Shown here: positions 50,110 through 61,747 of the stretch, one piece after another
Numbering within the stretch: position 1 is the first letter of the stretch
How the letters are laid out: every line of letters starts with the position of its first letter
NCBI RefSeq assembly: GCF_963576545.1
Contig: NC_083658.1
Location: 10,309,428-10,373,427, forward strand
DNA from: Limanda limanda
Lineage: Eukaryota > Chordata > Actinopteri > Pleuronectiformes > Pleuronectidae
DNA length: 64,000 nucleotides
Reading direction: 5' to 3'
Translations under genes and position numbers: made by a program
The notes under the pieces: generated by a model
What the model saw: only the letters and a program-made list of their open reading frames with translations
The model's database searches: none
What the model was told of the DNA's origin: nothing

Positions 50110-51555
50110 TAAGGAGGGCAAATTCTGCGTTACCTAAAAGTATACTATGTTGGTGTTAGTTTACTGCAATGCATTTTCTCATCTGGCTTTTATTTTGAAG
50201 AGGAATTCAGCCATTCTCCTCCGAATCATTTCTGACTTGACAGTATTAGCGTTCCTGATCAGACCCGCGTTCCTCTGGAGTCTCCATCCTCTGCATGATG
50301 CTCGAACGTGCATGACGCGCGCACATGATCCAACTCGTCCCCATTACGCACCTGCCCCGAGAGCTACATATTGTAGATATTATTTGCAGTGGCTCACACT
50401 GTATCGTGAAACAGCAGAAAAGAGCTGAAATCTAAATCTAAATATCGGAATCAACGCAAGGTTCCCATGCGCCATTTTCTCGTGATCATAAAACAGTATA
50501 AAACAAACTTCTTGCAAAATCACTGTGTTATCACAACTGAAATCAAACTTCGTCATAAGCAGATCAATAAAAAAGTGATAATTCATAATCCCATTTGCCA
50601 ATATCTGTAAATATTATCATATCTGGTCCAATTTGCATTTTGTTCTACACCCGTACAAATCTCAGTGCATCCTGTAAACGCATTCTCGGATCTTAGTGCT
50701 CATTCTTTTACGTATTTTACAAATCTGATTATGTGGGTCTTCACAAATATTGCACAAATAATGTTGCTATATATAAAAATCGAAATTACACAATCATTTG
50801 CCTGATTTTCCACTTGCTAGCAAAGCCGCAGATCTGAGCCAAGTCGTAGCCAGTCAGTCGTGTAGTATAAACTCTTAACCAATCACGAGGCAGCACGTTG
50901 TGTTGTGTGAACTGCACAGAGATCTGAACACTCTGAAGGTTGTATTGTCTGAACTTCGCATAAAGGAGAAAATTCACCCTGTTAAAAAAAACAACTAATG
51001 TGGGAATAAATCACACGCAACTGCAGAAAAATAAATCTTAAAAGTGAATTCATTACAGAAATCTACAGTGTGAGAGCAGTATTGAATAATAATATTAAAT
51101 AGTGAACAGACCAACGAATCTGTGTGCTGTATTTGCAGGTGCTATATGCATGACCTTGCAGAGACTAAACCCACATTTTGCCAAAGAAATACTCAAAACA
51201 CTGCGTTCCATTTAAATAAAATCATACTTTTTCAATGTCTTTAAGAAGGCGTTGATTTTTTCATCCAACAAAAAGTACACAGACGAGCTGCTCCTTTTTG
51301 ATAATCGACTTTTAAATTCAACAGGGGTCTTACAATGTGCTTAGTTTCCATTACAGCGCAGTATATCCACATTTAACATCAGTAGTCATTCCACTACATC
51401 AATATTTGCTATCATCTTTTTGCCTGTTCAATATTAACTGCACACGGGCATGAATGTGACAAGTTCCCTGAAAAGACTAGAAGGATTTCAATCTGCACGG
51501 CTCAGGTATAACCAGTATTTATGAGGAACCAAGGACTCCCATCCAACAGGCGAGA
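50110..51555. other. Unique AT-rich non-coding sequence
   Basis: Contains only short frames and no recognised repeats. The CpG-containing segment at 50260-50350 belongs with the preceding promoter-like block. Confidence 0.45.
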
Positions 51556-51564
51556 GACAAAACC

Positions 51565-51985
51565 CTGAATCACTCGGGATGATGAATGGACAGTGAGGCC
51601 GCCTCGCTTTTCCTCCTCAACCGCAGAGGTGTGATGCACAGATTAAAGGCATTTACGTACACGAGCCCCCCTGTCGGCCGGTCGGTCCATCAAAAAGGGA
51701 CTTGTTTGATTTCCTCCTCACTGGGCTACCCCTGTCAAGACATTGGCCCCTGGCTCCGTGTTTTCTGTGAGGTGAATTTCGATGAGGGGAGGGCTTTGAG
51801 GACGAGAGAAACCAGCCTCCCCGGACTGGAAATGTGCACTTGTGAGCTCTCTTTGTCATATACTGACCCTGATGTGAATAGAGGCTCCTTAATGAGCGGA
51901 GAAGTGGACAAACACGGCATTGATTCCCCCTCCCTCTCTCCGAGGCTGCCGTCCGCAAATGGCCTCGGCTCCATCAACCAGTTAG
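51565..51985. promoter_or_regulatory. GC-balanced block open in several frames; candidate regulatory element
   Basis: The block has a 134-codon plus-strand frame (51586-51990) and two minus-strand frames of 101 and 80 codons. None carries a domain I recognise. No consensus acceptor precedes the plus frame. Contains GGCTCCTTAATGAGCGG near 51885. Either a deeply conserved non-coding element or, less likely, an unrecognised exon. Frame-specific substitution patterns between fish species would decide. Confidence 0.33.
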
Positions 51986-52255
51986 TGTGAGGACAACTGT
52001 CAAATGTGGGTTGATTGTTTGCAGATGTTTGTCTGTTGTAATAATTCTAAACTCCCCAGTTTCTTGCAAGTTTGTGCAGTTTAATGTAGGTTCATGCTTT
52101 TATGAATCACACGTTGTGAGCTCAAAAACATTGTTTTTTAATGGTCTAAAAACAATTTATTTTCACTTGACAACAACAGCGGGAAGCTTTACACCTGTCC
52201 AATTAAAAATGACAACTTTTGATGTACTCGGTGGAAAACATGTCACTGACTCTTA

Positions 52256-53235
52256 AGGCTCTTATATACTACTACGTGTCCGTTTCTCGGAGAGTTCTCA
52301 GCAGGGGGCAAAGACTCTTTTTGATTTTTACTTCTCCGTCAGTCTACGTCCGGAAAAAATTCACCGCCAAACCCATAGGTGGCGCAACGGAAGACGAGCT
52401 CAGAGAAGCCTACCCCATTTGGGAAGAAGAAGTCCACGTGTCTCTGTTGGCATGTTAGCTTGCGTCCCACACACTGAACCATGGCAACTAACAGAACTAA
52501 ATAAAGTGACACCCAGCGGGTCAAAATGCTGATGTAATCGTTTCTTAGCGCACCGGTTCCCCGGTCTTGTTTCCGAACTGTGTTGCTGATTCCACAGCTT
52601 GAATCTGCTTGAGGCTACATGTAGCTAGAAGCTACACGGACCTAGCTCCCCCCCAGCTTCCACACACAGTCAGCAGGGACTCCCGACACTAACTACTACT
52701 ATCCAGTGTTTGCTTCTAACCTGACGGTATTATAGAAACAGTGTCATGATAGAAGTGGAATTAAAGTCGTGACGGCGGGTTCTTGCACTGTTACCACCGC
52801 AGTTAGCATGGTGGCTAGCCTAGCCTGCTAGCGCCGTTTTGAAAGCTCGTTATAACCGTCTGTGACCGTGCACACATGCCCTCAGTGCTCGAACGAGCCA
52901 CCGTCAGCCGGACAACTCCGCTGGCTTAACACACACGTCACATTAATCGTAGAATCATAGTTGTGTTTGGGTTTGATGCTACATGGAAGTAAACAGGAAG
53001 TAAACAGGAAGTTTGAGGTCCGGAAATACGGAAATGACGTCATACGGAAATGATGTCGTTCGCGGACCAATCACAGCCAAGAGCGGTCCGTCGGGTCTCA
53101 AACATGAAGACGGATAGTTAGAAAAATCAGACGTGTACGAAAAGCTGTACGAAGCATTCGGAGAGGGCGTTTCACGACGGATAGGGCGGTCTTATCTGTC
53201 CGTAATAGAAGAAACGGAGAGGCATAAATTGGCCT
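52256..53235 (-). mobile_element. PIF/Harbinger-like non-autonomous element, copy 2, 980 bp
   Basis: Inverted copy of 44768-45738 with high identity throughout. The ends read AGGCTCTTATATAC and, from the other side, AGGCCAATTTATGC. An exact 3-bp flanking repeat TTA (52253-52255, 53236-53238) fits a PIF/Harbinger target site. This copy has a duplicated GGAAGTAAACA-type unit near 52985-53010 that the other copy lacks. No transposase frame is seen. The minus sign means opposite to copy 1; neither has coding direction. Confidence 0.82.
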
Positions 53236-53639
53236 TTACATTATAATTAACTGCATAAAAGTTGAAATTCAATTTAGGACACTTGTATAAAATGTGGGGA
53301 AAAAGGAATCTGCAGCTCAAAAGAATTTCAGACAGAACTTTAATATGTTACACAGACAAATTGAAGCCAGTATGTAGTGATTGAAAGCTTCTTAAAGCAA
53401 ACAAACAAACAACAAGGTTATATGTTCAAATACACATATTCAAATACACCTGTATAATCCCGTATTGGCCGAGTAATACTCATAGCTTTTTTAAAACTTC
53501 ATACTCAGGGTGAAGGTAGTGAGGGAAGCTTTTTCCTAGTTGTCTTTTGATTCTTCTGTGATATTTCTGACCAAGAATTCAGAACTTCCTGAAATCTCAG
53601 AGAATAACAACTGACAAATGTTACATTTTTCAAACGTGG

Positions 53640-53950
53640 CTGTTCAAACTGTCGGTCTGAACCAACACACCATGATGTCAGCCATATTGTTTTTTGTACG
53701 GCTATTTTTGAAGCCTGTAATTTGGCATTTTGTACAGTGCCACCTTGTGGTATTTTGAAACCAAAAGAAACCATAATTGATTGGTCCAACTGTGAGCTCC
53801 AGGACACTGAACGCCCGCCTACACCTGTGACCTGCACCCATTGGTTGGCACCAGCTGTCAATCACACGGATACCATACCCCCGAGTAACTTTTTAAAATC
53901 AGTGGAGTCGCCCTCTGCTGGTCATTTCAGAGAATACAAGTTTGTAGTCC
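53640..53950. repeat. Teleost interspersed repeat fragment with a CTCF-like site
   Basis: The segments TTTGTACAGTGCCACCTTGT and GTGGAGTCGCCCTCTGCTGG followed by TCATTTCAGAGAATACA resemble a widespread degenerate teleost repeat. Ends are not resolved. On the minus strand, 53921-53908 reads CCAGCAGAGGGCGA, matching the core CTCF consensus at 13 of 14 positions as I recall it. Binding is not shown. Confidence 0.5.
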
Positions 53951-54234
53951 TTCAGCATTTTGTTAATATACAGTCTACGAATTTGTTTCCAAAGGCATTC
54001 CCTGATTCACTTAATCATTTAATAAACACTTTAATTTCCACTAAATTGAGATTTAAATCAGTTAATAATTATCATTTCCTGCCAGATTGTTACAAAAGAG
54101 CACTGGAAAGTTTTTAATCTGAGCCGCTCTTTTTGCATTTATAGCACAGACAAGGTCAACAAACCGCTTGCTAAAACTACTTTGCACAAATGCTTCTTTT
54201 ATTGATTAAATGAAAAGATGACTTCAAATGTAAT
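53951..54234. other. AT-rich spacer
   Basis: Unique AT-rich sequence between the repeat and duplicated element arm B. No feature recognised. Confidence 0.5.
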
Positions 54235-54830
54235 GATGATGCAGCAAACATTAAAGACGAAGCCATGTGTGCCCGCTTGGCTTCCTCACCTGAAAAAACC
54301 TGCGGGTGAAAATCGGACGTCACTTTGGGAGATGGACTGTTTTCAGAGGAGGCGACAGATGTAATTGGGGTAATGAGGTCAATGGAGGAAGCCTTAGAGC
54401 CCTTCTCCAATTACTGCTGACCAAACACAGAACCAAACAGGACAAGGCAGTTATTACACACACATTAAGAAGTACCCTATAATAAATGTGTGATCGTTTC
54501 CATGTGCAAGTCATGATCCTTCTAAATGCAGTTTGTATGATTCATATTAAAACAGTTTAAGATGAATAATTTCTGACAATGAGAGGTAACAGGGTCTCTT
54601 GCAGAGCTGTTGTACAAGCATGTCTTTTTTGGGGGGGTGATGTCATCACACGGTTGATGCATAATTCACGGCTCATTCAGTGCAGCTCACCAGAGAAGAT
54701 TTAACCTGATACAAGTTGACGTGAGTTTAAAAGTGATAAACACAGAATCGTACGAGTTCTGGACATTTATGGGGAAGGGTGTTGAAAGCCATATCAGAGG
54801 TGTTTATATTGCAGAGTAGAGAATATGAAG
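54235..54830 (-). promoter_or_regulatory. Duplicated enhancer-like element, arm B
   Basis: Inverted homologue of 38455-39135. Matching words occur in the same order along the reverse complement, with small insertions and deletions between them. They include the CCCTT(G/C)CCCATA region near 54760-54778, the ATTCTGTGTTTATCA word near 54735-54749, and the block at 54340-54445 that pairs with 38930-39040. The core contains TAATTGGGGTAATGAGGTC and ATGCATAATTC, plausible homeodomain/POU targets. It lies just upstream of the CpG-rich candidate exons at 54937-55353. Evidence for function is the survival of these blocks after duplication; the activity is inferred. Confidence 0.75.
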
Positions 54831-54936
54831 AATTGGTTCTTATCAGTCAGCAGAGAGAGTTCACGCAGATCAGTATGAAGTACTATCAAAGCCTCGGGGG
54901 CAAGTACATTCTGTCTTTGTGTTGTGTCTCTTTCAG

Positions 54937-55032
54937 CGTACGAAGGAAAGCGACACATCGGGTGCTGCAGAGTCACGGCGGACCCCCTGCTGGGCTACAC
55001 AAAGAGAGACGAGTCGTGTGTGATGGACGTTG
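54937..55032 (+). other. Weak candidate exon 1 of a pair
   Basis: A pyrimidine tract (TTGTGTTGTGTCTCTTTCAG) ends at 54936, and the 96-base segment that follows is CpG-rich and open in two frames before GTTG with GTAGGA at 55033. One frame reads YEGKRHIGCCRV..., the other VRRKATHRVLQ.... The second can be joined in phase to the segment at 55275. I recognise no protein family in either. It could be a lineage-specific or non-coding exon, or chance. Confidence 0.22.
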
Positions 55033-55274
55033 GTAGGAATCCGTGTCGTGTCAGCTGTGGGAGTCCGTACCATCGACTGGGGAGCGTGCGTGTGAAGAAT
55101 GTTTGTTTTGCTCTTGCTTTGGTGGAACCTGCTGACTGCGTCTGTTTGATTTGCCTCCGTTACGCTGAGCAGTGTTAGCAAACAATTTGAACATGGTGAC
55201 GAAAAGACACAACGCTCATCGGTTTACAACGAAAAATCCCTCCCGGACTCTTTTCTTCCTCTCTGCTCTCACAG

Positions 55275-55353
55275 CACTCTCTCCGAAACTCCTGCGAGGA
55301 AGAAACTGAACTACCTGCTCTCCAAAAATAAACAGCTGCACGCTCCGGCAGAG
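55275..55353 (+). other. Weak candidate exon 2 of a pair
   Basis: A strong pyrimidine tract with TCTCACAG ends at 55274. The 79-base segment is followed by GTAAGA at 55354, a good donor. Only one of three frames is open (TLSETPARKKLNYLL..., rich in K and L). The acceptor, single open frame and donor make this the best exon-like triplet in the window, but no family is recognised and the intron to 54937-55032 would be only 242 bases. Confidence 0.27.
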
Positions 55354-55359
55354 GTAAGA

Positions 55360-56685
55360 CTGGTTCCAGATATTTTTATAGCCTCCCTGGCCTACATCTG
55401 ACAACTCAAATCATAACTCTTGTCGGGGAGCAACTACTTTTTTTTTTTTAAACTTTTGTGCTCGGCGGAAATTTGGGGTGACATGCGTGTGAATCAAACT
55501 GCACCATTAAACCTCACTGAACACAGAGCATGTAGATCCTCCTCAAAGTAAACTGCGGCAAAGAGGGAGAACCGAAAACCAGAGAGCAACTTTATGGGTA
55601 TATAAATCGTATATATCTAGAGAACTGTCCATTTTATTAGCTTCATACTTGCCATATACAGTATATTATTAAGGGACAAAGGAGTGCAGTTTTGAATTTG
55701 GTGCTTTTTGGACACATACGTTTACTATTTTTATAAGCCCATTTTAAAAGAGGCACATTTTAAACAGGCACTGCATTAGTGTAAATTATATAGCAGATAC
55801 TCATGTGTGTAATGTCTGGCACAACAAAATCATTATAGAAACTAGAGAAAACACGTCTCTTGCATCTCGGTTCAAACTGAGGAAAACAAACTGTAGCACT
55901 GGCAGACCCCCCCGGGCCCCCAAACACTATCCCACCCATCTCAACCCTATAGTCGCTGCATGTCGTCATGAAAGGTCTGTGAGCCGTTGAGAAAAAGGCT
56001 GCTGTGCTTAATCGGGAAGCGATGAAAGCGTTTCTGCGAGTGTGTGAAGCCCTCGCTGCAGTTGTCTTACCTTTCGACAGAGGCGTACACGCTTTAGAGT
56101 AAAGGGATGGAGAACAGAGAGCAAGGACCTGCTAACCTCGAAAACGCTTTGAGGGGGAAACCTACTAAGTTTGGCCATTTTCAGCTGCATGCTGCATCTA
56201 TACCTGAATCCAATTAAAAAGTTCTGGAAGTCAATATTTTGAAGATGTTTTTAAAGTCAAATTCTGTCTGCCATGTATTTCATCGATACATTCAAACAAA
56301 TTTTCTGTCGGATATGTTAAATAAAAAAGAAGAAGCTGCGTATATTCCCTCCGAAAACCGATTTTGCAAACGCAAAGACGTTGCATACAAACAGAACTCA
56401 CACAAGTTTGCAGCCCTCTACTCATATTTGATGATGCGGCTCCAGAAGAGAATTAGGCCGTACATATAAATACTCCAGGGAGGCAGGAGTGCGTGGTATG
56501 ATATCTGAGGCGTGTGGAGATATGTGCTTAAAATCCTGATTCAAAGACCACGTGCAGCTTGACGTGATGTTTAATCCTGCACAGACGTTTCTGTGTCATG
56601 TGAAGATGCACATCCCTGCTGACTCCTTTACTTCTCTTTAAAAATTAATGGGTTCACTATGTAGGAGACAGGGTGCATATGTACC
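55360..56685. other. Non-coding sequence
   Basis: AT-rich with some GC-balanced patches (55900-56160). No recognised repeat, gene or RNA. Several short frames on both strands are uninformative. Confidence 0.45.
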
Positions 56686-56688
56686 ATA

Positions 56689-56708
56689 CCCCCCCCCCCC
56701 CCCCCCCC
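56689..56708. repeat. (C)20 homopolymer
   Basis: Uninterrupted C run flanked by ACCATA and TCATTAAATC. Confidence 0.95.
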
Positions 56709-56878
56709 TCATTAAATCACGTTTTTTAAGTTATAGATTCAGATTATTTTATTACAAAAGGAATAATTCAGGTGTATGTGGGTCAGGGCAATGGTGCAAA
56801 CTGGCTGACTAGCATTGATATATGATAGGAGGTAATTATGATTTTTAACCTTTATTCCTGTCAGTCAGATTCTGATGC

Positions 56879-57345
56879 ACACTGCAAAAAAACTAAATCA
56901 ATTGCTTGAGAAATATTTGTGAAAGATGTTAAATGTGTAAAGATCTCATTTCTATAATGTATACATATAAAGCTGATCTGATGTTGCTGATAACTAGTAC
57001 TATAGGAGCAACAGGTTTTCCAGATATTTTAATATCTAAATGTAGTATAGTTTCCCTTTTTCTCCAGTGATGAATTATCTGATGAAAGATATTAAATTAC
57101 GTTTTCTTAGATATTTCTAACCCTAGAAAATCGAACCCTGAGATTTTGATTTGTGATCATCTTGGACTATTCCGTTTTTACTTGAGGAAAAATTGGCTAG
57201 GGAATAACTTTACATTTTTATCTAGTGTTTGGAGTGTGTCTCTGCCACATGGTCTGCATTTAAATTAAAGTTGATAAAACTGAATAAAAAATGCAGGATA
57301 TGTGATCTCAATGGTTGGGCAAAAAATATGCAAGACTTGCACTGT
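56879..57345. repeat. Possible degenerate DNA-transposon-like repeat
   Basis: Begins ACACTGCAAAAAAACTAAA and ends with TTGCACTGTAG, outer words loosely complementary, as in a common teleost repeat that starts with CACTGCAAAAAA. The interior is AT-rich and non-coding. Low confidence; no target duplication identified. Confidence 0.3.
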
Positions 57346-57429
57346 AGCCTAAGATGATGTCACTGTAAGTCATTTTGAGGGTAAAAGTCTTTCCGAAACA
57401 AGTACAAGAAAAGAACATTTGAGACTTAA

Positions 57430-57780
57430 TGAGGTTAAACGCCTTAAATTAACTTGATGAGGGACGTGTCATGTATTATATGGGTCACGTTCTTCAAAGT
57501 CAATCTTTCCTGGCATTTGCCTTTCCAATGGAATGTGAGCTCATCAGCCACAATGTCCTGCGTGCTTCCATGGAACAATGTTTTCCAGGGTAATTGAGTG
57601 ATGTGAATAATAAGCAATTCCCGGTGAGCTGTGTTTGGCTTTGTAGTGTTAACCAGGCGATCCGAGCCTTGCACTTTGATGCATGAAAGATGCATCAAGA
57701 AGTTCAATCAAGATATTCGGCGCGGTGAAACAAAAAAGCCCTTCCCCGCCGCCCTCATATGGACATCACGGCTCACTTAA
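57430..57780. promoter_or_regulatory. Candidate conserved non-coding element
   Basis: Repeat-free block with CGCCTTAAATTAACTTGATG near 57440, GGGTAATTGAGTGATGTGAA near 57588 and CACTTAATTAATGG near 57773. No coding signal. Composition-based call. Confidence 0.35.
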
Positions 57781-58039
57781 TTAATGGAAATAGACCCAGG
57801 TGGTCCGCCTTTGCTTGATGTCAAACCTATTTGAAATGTGCACCTCAAGATGAAACAAGTAATATTCATTCCTACTGAAGAGGAAGGAAGGAGCGGCAAG
57901 AGGAGCGCGGAATACTGATCGAAGAACATTTTTTGGGGCACTAGAGGTGGGCAACGTTGCCAGTGACAAACAACAAAAGCCCTGTTGGTACAGGATTAGA
58001 ATAATGTGGGCATCCCATGTAACTAATAAACGGCCATTC

Positions 58040-58620
58040 AACCACGGATTCCCAAAAATGCATCATGCCGCCCACGCAGCTGGCAGGGGAGCTTGATCTC
58101 ACCACGCCGTCCGCTGCCTCTCCGTGGGACTCAACATGGAGGAGTGCCACGCTCTCATGCAAGTGTGCGAGGTGTAGGATTATCCAATTTAAGGTATTAA
58201 GCCGGGCATACATCACCAGGGTGAGACTGTCAGCGATGAGTAAGAGCCGCTGGTTCGAGTTGGCATCCACGCGAGGAGGTTTGCACATTGCTCCATCTAT
58301 TTAGAGAATTCATAACTGTAAAATGATTCAGCCCTGAAATGGTATCATTTTTTCCCCCGGAGCTTAAATTCTTAATACTGCAAATAATATAAATAAATGC
58401 TATTAACCAGCTGGACAAATTCACACGACTCTGAAATTGGAGGGAGGAAAGGCAGGTGTATTTATCCCACAGAGGTTTGATTAATATGGAGAGCCGAGGA
58501 GGTTTTATAATGGACTTCCTGAGATTGGGAGGAAAGCTCTGAATTGTTTGGCTTTAATTATCTTTGATTTGATCTTGCGAACTGATCGATAATGTCACCA
58601 CTGCAACTCTGCCGGTCTAA
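58040..58620. promoter_or_regulatory. Candidate conserved non-coding cluster
   Basis: Two repeat-free blocks. One is GC-balanced (58050-58310), open in several frames and contains GGATTATCCAATTTAAGG near 58176. The other (58470-58600) contains TTTGATTAATATGGAG and GGCTTTAATTATCTTTGATT, with GATA-like, TCF-like and homeodomain-like cores together. No recognised protein. Confidence 0.38.
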
Positions 58621-58699
58621 CAAAGTCAAGAAATGAAAAACTCACTAAATACGACGAGGAACAACAGGTGGAAGCTAATATCTTCCATCCTGCTCTGAT

Positions 58700-58990
58700 T
58701 TCATGCTGAACATGACAAGAGCAGTTTACACCCAACCAATCACAAGTCAGTCTCAGCTGTCAATAAACAAAACACTTTTGACCTTGTTTTTACGGCATCA
58801 AATAACCAATTAAAACATAACTTTACCTGAAAAACATTCACTTGAACAGACACCAGTAGGATACTCAGGAGAAACAATTATTTGACCTGCACTTAGTTTA
58901 GTCCGTGTCCCATCCCTTAACATGGGGGAGAAAGCCATCAGGTCGTCCATCTTTATATTCAGCTGAAAGTGGTTCCTTGTTTGCCTTTTT
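58700..58990 (+). repeat. Interspersed repeat, copy 2 of a pair
   Basis: Shares GCATCAAATAACCAATTAAA and a later CTTAACATGGGGGAGAAAG-type phrase with 34255-34440. CACTTGAACAGACACCAGTA and AGTCCGTGTCCCATC are further recognisable pieces of the teleost repeat. Same orientation as the first copy. Confidence 0.5.
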
Positions 58991-59559
58991 GTTCACAGTC
59001 AACTTTCGGTTCCTTGAAGAACACGAAAAGTGCATCAGTGATGTCATGTTGCATTTGGACGTGTGCGTGTGGCTGAAGTAATTCGATCAATAATAACAAA
59101 TCTTGATACTGAACTTAGGAGCCATATTAGAATCCATTGCATTTCCACATTACTCAAGAAAGTGTTGTTTTAAGCGGTTGTGTAAAGGCCATTCAAACAA
59201 CTGCATCCTTTTGCACTCTTTACACCCTTCTGTTAGCGAAGAGCAGGCGTCCCCAATTACTTAACACTGGAGCCAGAAAGCTTTCCTATACTCAACAGCA
59301 AGTGAACCCACGACTTGGGCCTCGTATGTATTAATTATAGCTCCTGCAGCACAGCGCATCACAAAACATTATTCTAAAATGGTGCTGCCTGTTTGAACGT
59401 CTCTGAACTACATGGCCTGTTTTTGTGTTCTTTCTTTAATGGGGTCTCAGTTCATCTGGACATAAATCTCATACATTTCTAATGGAAGCTCTGTTGTGTC
59501 ACTTCTGAAAACTTTTATAAACTAATGAAGTCTGAAGTCACTCGAGAGTCAAGTGACGG

Positions 59560-60240
59560 CTCTGTTAATGGATTTCAGGGGAAAGTCATTATTTTAGGTT
59601 GGTACAATTGCAATTAATTACCAAAAAATGTGTTTAATAACCACATGGGGACTTTTTTTTTCCCTGAATGGGGACAATAATAATTTAAGCACAAGCATTT
59701 TGAGGGAAGTGGAATCCTTCCCAACACAACACCATTGTTTCAACCAGCTGCCCTTGAAAGAGACAAATCGAGCATGGAATAGAAGAACAAAGCTTTTTAC
59801 CACAATTCCCAGGGCTATGATTACAGATAAGACTTCCCTCAGGCAATTCAGTGAAGGGCAGATGAGGAACAGAAGCCTAGCATGTGGTCCAACTATAGGC
59901 CAGCTAATGGGCTTCAAAGCCAGATCCAAACGGACGATTCCTTTGTATACATATGGTAAACCACACATTCCTATACAAATAGGAAGATTGACAGATCATG
60001 ATGAATGGAGTGGCTCTCGATAGGGAGAACAGGCAAAAGCGCCGCAGCTCTTGGCAGGAAAATGGCGATCGGTCTCTGATGGTATGTAACACAGCTTTGG
60101 AGAGACATCACGCTAAAGGCCAGGTTTGTTTGAAGTTCACTTTGCGATGCATCAGTGGCGATGACCTAGATTTCCGATCGCTCGTTCCTCCAAGAGTGCA
60201 GAGAGAGACAGCCTCGTTTCAGTCCTCTCCACTGCTCTAA
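59560..60240. promoter_or_regulatory. Candidate conserved non-coding cluster
   Basis: Contains ACAATTGCAATTAATTACCA near 59605, AGGGCTATGATTACAGATAA near 59811 and AGATTGACAGATCATGATG near 59984, the last resembling a MEIS/TALE-type TGACAG core. Overlapping frames of 131 codons (plus) and 116 codons (minus) carry no domain. Composition-based call. Confidence 0.35.
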
Positions 60241-60249
60241 CTGTGTCAG

Positions 60250-61030
60250 CTCGCCTGTAAACATTTGGCACAGAGTCACATCGCTGCGTCTCCCCGTTTC
60301 CCCGCAGACGACTCCCTTTTTCCTGGTGTCAACTCTGTGACTCCCCATGTGTTCGTCCCCCGGAAGGGAGCAGGACGACTGAGCTGAGTCTTTCAGATAA
60401 ACGCGAGTGTGATACAATGCAGAATGATAGAAAAATCACACAATAATAAATGCAAACACTCAGAATGTGTTTTTCTAGAAAAGAAAATCAAACTGAACGA
60501 AACGCAGGTTAAATTCCTGTGCTCAGAAATATGGCTCATCTGCTTGTCTTTCCATTCGTCTTCCTACACTTGCCTCCGATTCACTTCCGGATGACAAACA
60601 CAACAAAGAAATCAACAAACTGCGAAAGAAAAGAAACAGAATTGGTCGCTGGCCTTGTGCCTCTGAGGTACAGTGTTTATTTTGATCGCGTCTAAAAGCG
60701 GCCACTAAAGAAGAAGCAGGCACGAGCCAGCCTCATTTCATGGCTACTTGCGACTCCTCTCTCTGTCCCACTCACCCACGGGGGACAGTCGTCAGTGCAA
60801 CAGAGTGAAGGCACGAGAACCACAGTTGAAACTGCTCAAGCTCAACAGCAGACTCAACAAGCCAGAAAGAGAGTTGGCCACGTTTTTTTAATTACGCATG
60901 CTGCACTGCAAACATCGCCCTGCCTGTCACTCAGGGAGATTGTGCTATTTCTGCTCCACTCTTATTGGTTTCTTTCTATGTAATCTGACATCATTGGACA
61001 AGTAGTGCATACCAGCCAGAGTTGAAGCTA
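60250..61030. other. Unique non-coding sequence
   Basis: GC-balanced from 60250 to 60400, then mixed. No recognised gene or repeat. Confidence 0.4.
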
Positions 61031-61291
61031 ATCCCGTCTAGGGTTGCAAAGGGGCGGACAATTTCCGATAAATTTCCGGAAACTTTCCATGGGAAGTTAA
61101 GCCTGGGAATTTTGGGAATTTGGAGGGGGAAAAACTACGCTGTACAATAAAAACATCATTCAAAACTCTATTTTAAAGATGTTTGGAATATAGCACATGC
61201 TTCACGTTAAATTTCAACCATCCACTTAATTTCTCCATCACATGCCCAGTGCATTCTTCCATCACATGCACAGATAATTCCCAACATCCTT

Positions 61292-61329
61292 CACACTACA
61301 GCAGGGCTATTGAGGCCTGCTGTAGTGTG
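61292..61329. repeat. Perfect 14-bp-stem hairpin inside hAT copy 2
   Basis: CACACTACAGCAGG at 61292-61305 pairs exactly with 61316-61329, loop of 10 bases. Same structure as 2941-2978. Confidence 0.8.
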
Positions 61330-61546
61330 CAGGACTGGTCAGGTAAGTTCCGATGATATGACGGTGGAAAATATATTAGCATGCTGATTGAGGATTGTTC
61401 ATCTGTTCATCTAGCCTATTTCTATTCATTTATCCATCAATTGGAAAATATTTATACAGACGATTCCAAATGTTTGGCTAACTATTTATTTCTCTGGCAT
61501 TGCATTAGTGTTTTTTTACAATCTTTTTTCTCATCTTATTCTACAG

Positions 61547-61747
61547 AACAATGCCTCTCATGTGTGGAGACATTTCACCCCATCCAATGTAGAAGGAAAG
61601 GCTGTGTACATTTGCAAATACTGTGCAAAGACCTATGTTAAGAATGACACAACGATGCAGAAGCATATAGTCAAGTGCCCAAAGTTTCCTCAGAGCTCAA
61701 ATCAGCCTATGACAAAACAAAATGTTTATATTCACGTCTGTATATGA
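61547..61747 (+). pseudogene. BED zinc-finger exon of a hAT transposase, remnant
   Basis: A TTTTTTCTCATCTTATTCTACAG tract precedes 61547 and looks like an intact 3' splice site. The frame then reads a BED finger: VWRHF with the conserved W and F, C-x2-C (CKYC), 13 residues, then H-x3-C (HIVKC). It continues as PKFPQSSNQPMTKQN and stops at 61745-61747. The finger would bind DNA. Without the catalytic domain this is a transposase remnant, yet all ligands survive in both copies, with only R/G and T/K differences in the finger. It could be an exon available for capture by host transcripts; no evidence of that here. Confidence 0.65.
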
